Shown: positions 59,301-64,000 of the stretch, one piece after another | How the letters are laid out: each line of letters begins with the position of its first letter | Position numbering within the stretch: position 1 is the first letter of the stretch | Assembly: GCA_021292165.1 (NCBI GenBank) | Contig: CM037878.1 | Span: forward strand, 293,494,971-293,558,970 | DNA from: Shinisaurus crocodilurus | Taxonomy: Eukaryota > Chordata > Lepidosauria > Squamata > Shinisauridae | Reading direction: 5' to 3' | Length of the DNA stretch: 64,000 nucleotides | The notes under the pieces: model-generated | What the model saw: the letters and a program-made list of their open reading frames with translations, nothing else | Database searches by the model: none | Told to the model about the DNA's origin: nothing | Program-made: the position numbers and the translations under genes

Positions 59301-61034
59301 GCCCAAACCCAGAGAAGAAACACCACTCACTTTTGTCTCCTGTCCATTCGATAACTCTGGTGGGATCCTGCAGCTCAAAGACGTGGAGGTCGTTGTATCT
59401 AAGCAACATGAACAAGGCAGGCCTCAGTTAAAAGGCACCCCCAATCTAGACTGGGGGGCCTGGGGGAGGGAAAGAGTGTGGAATTGGCAAGAAACGGTCT
59501 CCTGCAATAAGTGGAGCCTGCAATCCTATATATACTGATCATGTACTGGATTCTACTGGATGTTTGGGATTTGTCTAAATAATCCAATAATATTCAAGAG
59601 TATACACGAAAAGTAGATGATAAACCCAGTATACAAAGCTAAGACACAAAAATATCACAAAAAATCAACAAACTTAGTGTGAGGAGTGACGGGGGGATGT
59701 CGCCTTGGTGTTTCTCCATTTTGTGTGTGTGCTTCTTTAAAGCCTTAAAAGGTTTAGGGCCAAATTACCTGAAGGACCGCCTTCACCCTTAGCAGCCTGC
59801 CCACACTTTAAGATCAGCCACAGAGACCCTTGTAACTTGCACATCTTTCAAGCACAGTTAGGTGGACAAGTACATGAGACAGGGCCTTTTCCACAGTGGC
59901 CCCACACCTCTGGAATGGGTTGCATGCATCAGTCCCCATCATTGCAGGCTTTTAGGAAGGCCTGAAGACTTACTTGTCTGCTCTCGTCTTGCCCTGATTA
60001 ATAGAGTTGGAAGGGGCCTGCAAGGCCATCGAGTCCAACCCCCTGCTCAATGCAGGAAACTAGAGGAGGGGTCTCCCATCCAAGTAATAACTAGGCCTGA
60101 CCCTGCTTAGCTTTCCACGCTCAGACAAGCTGAGCCAGCATGAGCCATGGGCCTTCTATATTTTATCGGCCTGTTCTGAGTTGCAACTGCAATTATGCTG
60201 TAGGTTTTTAGTAATGTTTTATTGCTGGTGTTTGTTGCTTCATAAATGTTTGCTGCCTTATTATTGTATCAACTTTGTTTTTTAAATTACATTGAATTTT
60301 AATATTGTAAACCGCCTTGTCTGAGCGTGGAAAGCTAAGCAGGGTCAGGCCTGGTTATTACTTGGATGGGAGACCCCTCCTCTAGTTTCCTGCCTTGAGC
60401 AGGGGGTTGGACTCGATAGCCTTGTACGCCCCTTCCAACTTTATTTAAAATATTTCAGGAAAGATTCATAGATCAGATCTATGAATCTTTCCTGAAATAT
60501 TTTAAATAAAACCAAATCAAAATGAGAAAACGTTGTTATTGAGACCAGGATTTCTCCATATAAACAAAACGACATCCGCACTGCCAAAGGACCTTAAAAA
60601 GCCAGCAACCAAAAAGCAACAAAAACCCTGCTGGTCTATTGGCAAAAAAATCTTGCTGCATGAGTGCATTCATTGGTTGCTGATTGATTTAAAGCGCGTT
60701 CCTATGCATGTTTGGGGGGGGGGGGGGAAGTCCTACAACTCCCAGCATTCCTGGCTGGGGAATGCTGGGAGTTGTAGGACTTCCCCCCCCTCTAAACATG
60801 TATAGGATCGCGCCCTTGTTTAGTTCCATCCTTTCGTTTGTTTGCCTTTATTCTGTGCAAGGCAGGGTCACAAGCGGAGGGAATTTATCAGGACATGAAA
60901 CGGGGATGGGGGGGGTCCCCGAAGTTCTCCCACCCCCCCTTAAAATGCGAACGTGCAAACCCTTCCCTCGCCCTCACTCACAGTCTCAAGGACTCCAGCA
61001 GCCACTTTTCTTCCTCCTCCTCCTCTTCCTCCAT
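47133..61034 (-). CDS. WDR73: WD repeat-containing protein 73, complete (8 exons)
   Basis: Minus-strand exons in order: 61034-60982, 59398-59331, 56866-56778, 56591-56503, 54267-54200, 53696-53532, 50126-49740, 47368-47133. Lengths 53, 68, 89, 89, 68, 165, 387 and 236 bp total 1155 bp, i.e. 384 aa plus stop; human WDR73 is 378 aa with the same eight-exon layout. All junctions are GT/AG and phases agree. WDR73 is a beta-propeller protein of cytoplasm and spindle poles that supports the Integrator subunits INTS9/INTS11 with BRAT1; loss causes Galloway-Mowat syndrome in people. Recognisable blocks include [38 protein letters not shown] and the final SLHVWDW. The gene faces ARRB1 tail to tail; its promoter is CpG-rich. 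Confidence 0.95.
47610..47775. repeat. Duplicated segment B, copy 1
   Basis: GAGCGGGTATTTATCAGC to GGGCGGGTTCTGTTC, matching 48545-48705. WDR73 intron 7. Confidence 0.85.
47776..48530. repeat. Duplicated segment A, copy 2, with SINE insertion
   Basis: Same as 45640-46245 apart from the SINE at 47908-48074 and scattered differences. WDR73 intron 7. Confidence 0.9.
47908..48074 (+). mobile_element. tRNA-derived SINE, 5'-truncated
   Basis: Starts at TCGGCCATGAAGCTCACTGG and ends in AATAAATAAATAA. It interrupts the second copy of the duplicated segment A, so it arrived after that duplication. Confidence 0.85.
48545..48705. repeat. Duplicated segment B, copy 2
   Basis: GAGCAGGTATTTATCAGC to GGGCGGGTTCTGTTCC; directly follows segment A copy 2, with no exon between. 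Confidence 0.85.
49292..49402. repeat. Fold-back-derived repeat F5
   Basis: CAACTCCCAGCATCCCC and GGGATGCTGGGAGTTG arms, with a G11 run. WDR73 intron 7. Confidence 0.65.
49740..50126 (-). CDS. WDR73: WDR73 exon 7 (residues 178-307)
   Basis: A 387-bp exon; acceptor CCTGCAG, donor GTAAGT. It encodes the mid propeller, including [20 protein letters not shown] (human GGGRWCAEVG) and HVVLTDIRS. Nearly every third codon base is G or C and CpG is dense, unlike exons 2-6. Confidence 0.93.
50398..50533. repeat. Fold-back repeat F1
   Basis: Both arms, fused to a SINE at 50534. Confidence 0.88.
50534..50755 (+). mobile_element. tRNA-derived SINE joined to a fold-back repeat
   Basis: Body from GTTGGGCTGGGACTCGGGAG through box B (GATTCGAGTCCC) to the tail. 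The head is missing and joins directly to the fold-back element at 50398-50533. WDR73 intron 6 side of exon 7 (upstream on the minus strand). Confidence 0.8.
50985..51283 (+). mobile_element. CR1 LINE 3' end
   Basis: CAAAGATCTCTTCTCGTTC to TTCTATGATTCTATGATTC, with the CR1 octamer tail. Confidence 0.9.
51290..51940. other. WDR73: WDR73 intron 6 sequence without recognised features
   Basis: GC-rich stretches (51720-51940) but no exon or named repeat; target of the L1 insertion at its end. Confidence 0.4.
51963..52638 (+). mobile_element. L1-type LINE, 5'-truncated, with 18-bp target duplication
   Basis: The frame contains ORF2 C-terminal motifs ([33 protein letters not shown]). The 3' end is A-rich. 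ATAAATACAGAGGCTCCC flanks both sides (51945-51962 and 52639-52656), the mark of target-primed insertion. It lies in the WDR73 gene. Confidence 0.88.
52951..53190. mobile_element. Second inverted-repeat element with hammerhead-like cores
   Basis: Arms 52951-53050 and 53098-53190 are reverse complements (CCACAGTTGG... and ...CCAACTGTGG). Each has CTGAGGA, a 7-bp stem II (GAGTTCT/AGAACTC) and GAAA: plus strand 53102-53129, minus strand 53045-53018. Located in WDR73 intron 6. The minus copy has a 6-bp stem I (GTGCCA/TGGCAC) but lacks the usual cleavage base; the plus copy has the base but poor stem I. Confidence 0.55.
53532..53696 (-). CDS. WDR73: WDR73 exon 6 (residues 123-178)
   Basis: A 165-bp exon; acceptor CCCCAG, donor GTATCC. 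It starts [19 protein letters not shown] (human DVIKAVSTI) and continues [20 protein letters not shown]. Confidence 0.94.
54200..54267 (-). CDS. WDR73: WDR73 exon 5 (residues 100-123)
   Basis: A 68-bp exon; acceptor CCGTAG, donor GTGAGT. It encodes [20 protein letters not shown] then EET, a WD-repeat strand matching human LLVTSGLPGCYLQVW. Confidence 0.94.
54577..54755 (-). mobile_element. tRNA-derived SINE, 5'-truncated, minus strand
   Basis: ATTTATTATATTTATACCCC tail followed by the reverse complement of the SINE body up to TTTCATGGCTGAG; the tRNA head is absent. Confidence 0.85.
55188..55342. mobile_element. 155-bp MITE, TATAAGAC family, unbroken copy
   Basis: Inverted ends TACAGTATTTTTCC and GGAAAAATACGGTA with TA at each edge. 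It is in WDR73 intron 4 and is the reference copy for the split element at 24565-27281. Confidence 0.8.
55541..55687. repeat. Fold-back repeat with CAAACCATGGTTTG units
   Basis: Two CAAACCATGGTTTG palindromes (55563 and 55605) and GCCACCAAACCAGG. WDR73 intron 4. Confidence 0.6.
55688..55923 (+). mobile_element. tRNA-derived SINE (Sauria type), full length
   Basis: Head GCCAGTGTGGCGTAGCGGTGA with Pol III box A (TGGCGTAGCGG, 55700-55710) and box B (GGTTCTAGTCC, 55743-55753). The body is typical of squamate SINEs, and it ends in an AATAAATA tail. Best copy in the window. Confidence 0.9.
56190..56331. repeat. Fold-back repeat F1 with paired arm changes
   Basis: CAGTGTTTCTCAACC / GGTTGAGAAACACTG and a six-T run matched by a six-A run in the other arm. 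WDR73 intron 4. Confidence 0.88.
56503..56591 (-). CDS. WDR73: WDR73 exon 4 (residues 71-100)
   Basis: An 89-bp exon; acceptor TTTACAG, donor GTATGT. It encodes [19 protein letters not shown] then [24 protein letters not shown] is the strongest family signature in the gene. Confidence 0.95.
56778..56866 (-). CDS. WDR73: WDR73 exon 3 (residues 41-70)
   Basis: An 89-bp exon; acceptor TTTAG, donor GTAACG. It encodes [20 protein letters not shown] then [10 protein letters not shown], matching human VAGYESLKKNEILHLKLP. Confidence 0.93.
56890..57015 (+). mobile_element. CR1 LINE fragment
   Basis: TTTAGCTTAGAAAAAAGGCG to CAGTGGGGTCATCCC. It begins within 25 bp upstream (minus-strand sense) of WDR73 exon 3, so it abuts the acceptor region. 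Confidence 0.75.
57027..57112. repeat. Fold-back repeat F1, one arm plus centre
   Basis: CCAGCCAGCATGGCTAATGG to TTGGAGAGCCCTG, like 3416-3561. Confidence 0.75.
57178..57898 (+). mobile_element. CR1-type LINE, ORF2 C-terminus and 3'UTR
   Basis: GGCATAATTAGGAAAGG through TGGAATTCACTTCCAC to GGGCTCTTCTTATGTTC. WDR73 intron 2. Confidence 0.88.
58077..58168. repeat. Fold-back repeat F1, shortened
   Basis: Full left arm then GCGGAGCTAGGTTGGAGAAC, so the right arm is mostly deleted. Confidence 0.8.
58425..58925 (+). mobile_element. L2-type LINE 3' end interrupted by a fold-back element
   Basis: TGCTCTCCCAAGGGAAAGAG to the AAATAAATTAAATAAACAAA end; split by a palindromic repeat at 58566-58670. 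WDR73 intron 2. Confidence 0.65.
58566..58670. repeat. Fold-back repeat F3
   Basis: GGTGCAATCCTATGTAAGC and CATGCATAGGATTACACC arms around CAGCATGCTG. Confidence 0.8.
58960..59035. repeat. Fold-back-derived repeat F5, partial
   Basis: GGCCTTCCCCAACTTGGTG to ACAACTCCCATAAACC. Confidence 0.55.
59331..59398 (-). CDS. WDR73: WDR73 exon 2 (residues 18-41)
   Basis: A 68-bp exon; acceptor TTGCTTAG and donor GTGAGT on the minus strand. It encodes [18 protein letters not shown] then TGDK, aligning with human LYQDFYAFDLSGATRVLEW. Confidence 0.92.
59757..60316 (+). repeat. Composite repeat, copy 2 (inverted partner of 35101-35660)
   Basis: Same length and nearly the same sequence as 35101-35660 on the opposite strand, including the nested SINE. 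In WDR73 intron 1. Confidence 0.9.
60001..60150 (-). mobile_element. 5S-rRNA-derived SINE nested in composite repeat, copy 2
   Basis: AGAGTTGGAAGGGGCCTGC to CAAGCTGAGCCAGC, the counterpart of 35269-35418. Confidence 0.85.
60317..60441 (+). mobile_element. 5S-rRNA-derived SINE at edge of composite repeat, copy 2
   Basis: TTGTCTGAGCGTGGAAAGC to CCCCTTCCAACTT, matching the edge SINE at 34966-35100 but with several substitutions. Confidence 0.8.
60440..60510. repeat. Perfect 35-bp inverted repeat with 1-nt centre
   Basis: 60440-60474 and 60476-60510 are exact reverse complements around A60475. WDR73 intron 1, at the edge of a SINE. Confidence 0.95.
60694..60815. repeat. Fold-back repeat F3
   Basis: GCGCGTTCCTATGCATGT and ACATGTATAGGATCGCGCC arms, with a G13 run opposite a C8 run. 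WDR73 intron 1. Confidence 0.8.
60982..61034 (-). CDS. WDR73: WDR73 exon 1 (residues 1-18)
   Basis: The ATG is at 61034-61032, then a run of eight Glu codons, then KWLLESLR, ending inside a Leu codon before GTGAGT (donor at 60981-60980). WLLESLRLY matches the human WLVESLRLY start. The Glu run replaces the human MDPGDD and comes from a GAG/GAA repeat. This start is chosen because the exon joins exon 2 in frame with a clean donor. Confidence 0.87.
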
Positions 61035-61139
61035 CCTTTCTTCTCTTCCCCGCCCCCGGAGAGATCAACAGAGGGAAAGCGAGCCGACCAAAGTGCGATC
61101 GCAAAAATTGGAGGAAGAATAGGAGAAAATTGGGGGGGG

Positions 61140-61350
61140 GGGGGTTGGAAGGGAAGTAAGAGGACTGTCACGTGAGCGCGCTCCTCACGTGACTGGGGCT
61201 ACACGCGTTTCCGCCCCGCCGTCAGCTGCCGCGGGAGCGAGCGCCGCGCTGCTGCGCCCTGGAGTTGGGCGGGCACGTGAGGACGCGGCGCGGGCCAAGA
61301 CAGGGACGCGCGGTTGCGTTGAGCTGCGGCCCCGTAGCCAGCCCGACAGT
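61140..61350 (-). promoter_or_regulatory. WDR73: CpG-rich WDR73 promoter with three CACGTG boxes
   Basis: A GC- and CpG-dense stretch lies just upstream of the WDR73 start codon. It contains three exact CACGTG E-boxes at 61169-61174, 61186-61191 and 61274-61279. The first two sit in GTCACGTGAG / CTCACGTGAC contexts, like the CLEAR/USF type bound by TFEB, MITF or USF. No TATA box is evident. Transcription start is inferred at roughly 61.05-61.2 kb. Confidence 0.7.
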
Positions 61351-61621
61351 TCTGGGGGGGGGGGAGGGGGGCGCCAAAAAAAAGTGTGTGTGTGGGGGGG
61401 CAGTTCATCTGGTTTGCGGGCCTTCGAAAGGCAAAATCGTAAAACTGTTTTTCAATTATGTGTTTGTAAAAAAAAAAAAAATACTAAGGGGGGGCAGAGT
61501 TAATTTAGGGGGCACCCCCCCCCCCGGCTATAGGCCCCTTGAGCTAGGCAGCGCAGAAGCCAGGCAGGCAGGCATGATGCAGCTGCCATTCTTACTGCAG
61601 CTGCTTCGGATTCTCTACTAC

Positions 61622-61678
61622 CAGTGTTCTCCAACCTCGGCAAAAAACACCTGGGGACCCAAGGTTGGAGAACACTGC
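61622..61678. repeat. Fold-back repeat F1, shortened
   Basis: AGTGTTCTCCAACCTCGGC joined to ACACCTGGGGACCCAAGG. Confidence 0.75.
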
Positions 61679-61896
61679 CTTAAAGGCAGCCTAAAATAAC
61701 TTTAAATAAATAGCATTTAAAACAGGCCTTCCCCAACCTGGTGCCATTCAGAGGTGCAGGACTACGGGGAAAATGACTGACAATAAGAACTAAGCTAGTT
61801 AATAATAACGAAAGTGAACTGGAAGCGTCACTTCCAATAAGCTTTGGCTGGCCAGGGTGGCCGAGGGTCAAGCATGGGCAGCTCCAAATGCTTTCT

Positions 61897-61973
61897 CCAA
61901 CTACGCTGGCTGGGGCATGCTGGGAGTTGTAGGCCAAAAACATCTGGGGGCCCAAGGTTGGAGAGCACTGTTC
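61897..61973. repeat. Fold-back repeat F1, one arm
   Basis: AACTACGCTGGCTGGGGC to TTGGAGAGCACTG, about 550 bp upstream of the WDR73 promoter. Confidence 0.8.
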
Positions 61974-62082
61974 TACTACATCCCCCAGAGGCCTCCTAGG
62001 AGCCCCCCCCCCCCGTGTGTAGTGTCGGAGGGCAGCACGTGTGTCCCTCCATCCATATCTCATGGACCCTATCAGAGACTGG

Positions 62083-62148
62083 GTTCAGACAACACAATAA
62101 GCCACGCTCAAGGGCTGAGTGTGGGTTGTTATTGAAATGTGGATTAGT
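62083..62148. repeat. Fold-back repeat F2, cut by the CR1 insertion
   Basis: CTGGGTTCAGACAACACAAT to GAAATGTGG, then the CR1 leader; only the left half remains. Confidence 0.7.
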
Positions 62149-62631
62149 ATCATTCTGTTCCTGACTCCCAGCTGAGCAGGAGCACAACAGGAGAGAGGCT
62201 CCAGCTGTTTTTGGGACTGTGAAAAGGCAAGCAGGCTCCCAGAGAGCGAGCGAACAGGGAGAGCGAACAGGGAGAGCAAACAGGAGTTTGGCAGCGGAGT
62301 AGTACAACAACAAGTGCTGCAAGGGAAAGGCGTGGCCTGTGAGCTCATTCTGTTGAGCAGAAGCTCCTGCTGACTGCAACCACCTGGGGCTGATTGCAGC
62401 TGATTGATTGCAGGAAGTGGGGCTGATTGCAGGGCGTGGCCTGGGAGCTCATTCTGTTCCTGACTCCCAGCTGAGCAGGAGCACAACAGGAGAGAGGCTC
62501 CAGCTGTTTTTGGGACTGTTTTTGGGACTGTGAAAAGGCAAGCAGGCTCCCAGAGAGCGAGCGAACAGGGAGAGCAAACAGGAGTTTGGCAGCGGAGTTC
62601 GGCAGGGGAGGTCAAGGGGGAGGTCCCTAAA

Positions 62632-62632
<1 letters not shown>

Positions 62633-62714
<82 letters not shown>
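62633..62714 (+). repeat. (AAT)n followed by (AT)n microsatellite
   Basis: About 13 AAT units then about 18 AT units inside the CR1 leader, just before the ORF1 ATG. Confidence 0.95.
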
Positions 62715-62716
<2 letters not shown>

Positions 62717-62739
62717 TAGGAAGACAGAAACAGAGCACT

Positions 62740-63768
62740 ATGGAAGGAAAGGACTCAGCAGTGGTGGTGACCTGCAAGGGGTGTGCAATGTTTGTTTTCC
62801 TGCCGGAGATCGACATGGCCTACACGTGCAACAAGTGCAAGCTGGTCACACTGTTGGAAGAAAAGGTCAGAGGACTGGAGCAGCAAGTGTCAACCCTCAG
62901 GAGCATAAGAGAAAGTGAGGAGTTCTTAGACAGAACGGTGGATCTACAGCACCAAAGCACAGTACAGGAGCCAGAAGGGCAACGGCAGGAAGAGGCGGAG
63001 TCGGAGACTGCAGAGGCAAGGGAAAATAACGCAGGGGGAACCCCCTGGAAAAGGGTGACTGTTAGGAGCAGAAGAACTACAAGACACTCTGCGCCTGTGG
63101 AAGCAGTGGAGCTATGGAACCGCTTCCATGTACTTGAGGACGAGAGCAGAGGACAGCCTGCAGAGGACGGATTATCGGGCACCCAACGTGACAGCGAGCA
63201 AGAGGCTGAGGGTCAGTCAAGTGGAGGCAATCAAACCAAGGCCTACAGCAAGAGGAAGAGAAGAGTACTCGTAGTGGGAGACTCCCTCCTGCGGGGGATC
63301 GAAGCCAAAATATGTCGCGAAGACCCATGGACTCGCCAGGTGTGCTGTCTCCCTGGGGCACGGATTAAGGATGTGACAGAGCAGCTGCCGAGGCTCATGC
63401 AGCCCACCGACACATACCCCTTTCTTCTCTTCCACGTGGGTACAAATGATACTGCCAAGCGGAGTTACAAAGAAATCACGGCAGACTTTGAAGAGCTGGG
63501 AAGGGAACTCAAGAACTTCGGGGCCCAGATAGTTTTCTCATCCATCCTTCCAGTACTTGGAAGAGGCATAGAAAGGGAAAGAAAAATACTCCGAGTGAAT
63601 GACTGGCTACGAAGGTGGAGCCGACGTGAGGGATTTGGATTCTGGGACCACGGGCTACACTTCCTGGAAGATGGACTGCTGGCAAAGGATGGGTTGCACC
63701 TCACAAGGACTGGGAAGAATGTGTTTGGACACAGCATGAGGAACTTAATCAGGAGGGCTTTAAACTGA
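62740..63768 (+). CDS. CR1-type LINE ORF1 protein (zinc knuckle, coiled coil, SGNH esterase)
   Basis: A 342-aa ORF, intact, TGA at 63766-63768. The N-terminus has paired cysteines (C12-x2-C15 and C30-x2-C33), followed by a heptad-rich segment (LLEEKVRGLEQQVSTL) likely to be a coiled coil, a charged linker, then an SGNH/GDSL esterase domain: GDS at 180-182, HVGTND at 232-237, and DGLH at 317-320. This is the layout of CR1 and related LINE ORF1 proteins, which bind RNA for retrotransposition. The start at 62740 is chosen because longer in-frame reading passes through the (AAT)n and (AT)n repeats, giving poly-Asn and Tyr-Ile runs. ORF2 follows after 38 bp. Confidence 0.9.
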   Translation: MEGKDSAVVVTCKGCAMFVFLPEIDMAYTCNKCKLVTLLEEKVRGLEQQVSTLRSIRESEEFLDRTVDLQHQSTVQEPEGQRQEEAESETAEARENNAGGTPWKRVTVRSRRTTRHSAPVEAVELWNRFHVLEDESRGQPAEDGLSGTQRDSEQEAEGQSSGGNQTKAYSKRKRRVLVVGDSLLRGIEAKICREDPWTRQVCCLPGARIKDVTEQLPRLMQPTDTYPFLLFHVGTNDTAKRSYKEITADFEELGRELKNFGAQIVFSSILPVLGRGIERERKILRVNDWLRRWSRREGFGFWDHGLHFLEDGLLAKDGLHLTRTGKNVFGHSMRNLIRRALN

Positions 63769-63806
63769 ATCCAACAGGGGAGGGAGACATAAACTCGGGG
63801 GTACCA

Positions 63807-64000
63807 ATGGAAGAAGGCCTCTATGCCACAATGGAGAGAACAGCTCCAGCGGTGCCCATTGATAGTCTACCACAAAATGTAGGGGGAAAGTCGGACTATA
63901 AAGCACATAATCTTCAATGTCTCTATACTAATGCCAGGAGTATGGGCAATAAACAAGACGAACTTGAACTCTTGATACATGAGGGCAAGTACGACTTGAT
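63807..64000 (+). CDS. CR1-type LINE ORF2, N-terminal start (runs off window)
   Basis: Open reading from ATG 63807 to the window end, 64 codons. It contains QCLYTNARSMGNKQDELE, the first strand and catalytic Asn region of the APE-type endonuclease of CR1 ORF2. The endonuclease and reverse transcriptase continue beyond the window. Another in-frame Met lies at 63831. Confidence 0.88.
   Translation, partial: MEEGLYATMERTAPAVPIDSLPQNVGGKSDYKAHNLQCLYTNARSMGNKQDELELLIHEGKYDL

Larger units (their letters stand above)
62150..64000 (+). mobile_element. CR1-family LINE, 5' portion, apparently near full length
   Basis: A leader of about 590 bp with a tandemly repeated module (62151-62300 and 62450-62610, offset 299 bp), a microsatellite, then intact ORF1 and the start of ORF2. 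It is inserted in or next to a fold-back repeat (62083-62148) and transcribes away from the WDR73 promoter. Confidence 0.85.

Noticed and set aside
61199..61408. 69-aa minus ORF upstream of WDR73
   Set aside because: Lies in the CpG-rich promoter with G-runs; no similarity and it does not join the WDR73 exons.
62530..62739. N-terminal extension of the CR1 ORF1 protein
   Set aside because: The extra residues come from SINE-like leader and the AAT/AT microsatellite (poly-Asn, Tyr-Ile). The start at 62740 fits the family.

Overview
The window is vertebrate nuclear DNA, almost certainly from a squamate reptile (a lizard-like genome). Coding sequence comes in short exons with GT/AG introns. The rest is packed with CR1, L1 and L2-type LINEs, tRNA-derived SINEs with a Sauria-like head and tail, 5S-rRNA-derived SINEs, fold-back and hAT-type DNA elements and microsatellites. 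There is nothing prokaryotic, no CRISPR, and no free-standing RNA gene that I can support.

Two protein-coding genes are recognised, arranged tail to tail. ARRB1 (beta-arrestin-1) is on the + strand, entered part-way. Eleven exons (those matching human exons 6-16, residues 119-418) lie between 11981 and 39639. They include the 24-bp exon that makes the long isoform and the stop codon. Every junction is GT/AG, phases are consistent, and the coding length comes to exactly 300 residues plus stop. WDR73 is complete on the - strand: eight exons from an ATG at 61034 to a stop at 47133, predicting 384 aa. A CpG-rich promoter with three CACGTG boxes lies at about 61.14-61.35 kb.

Layout: 1-11980 is repeat-filled ARRB1 intron. 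12533-15412 is a 67-bp x 43 minisatellite ending 68 bp before an ARRB1 exon. 15481-39639 holds the other ARRB1 exons, with a three-level transposon nest (24565-27281) and a 0.9-kb inverted-repeat element carrying hammerhead-ribozyme-like motifs (37890-38794). 39640-47132 is 3'UTR and intergenic DNA. 47133-61034 is WDR73, whose last exon is flanked by two copies of a roughly 0.55-kb duplicated segment. 62150-64000 is the 5' part of a well-preserved CR1 LINE with intact ORF1 and the start of ORF2, running off the window.

ARRB1 (receptor desensitisation and clathrin/AP2 adaptor) and WDR73 (WD-repeat protein linked to the Integrator complex) have no known joint pathway. Their adjacency differs from human, where they lie on different chromosomes. 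Repeat-family names are from recognition by eye; no database search was run.
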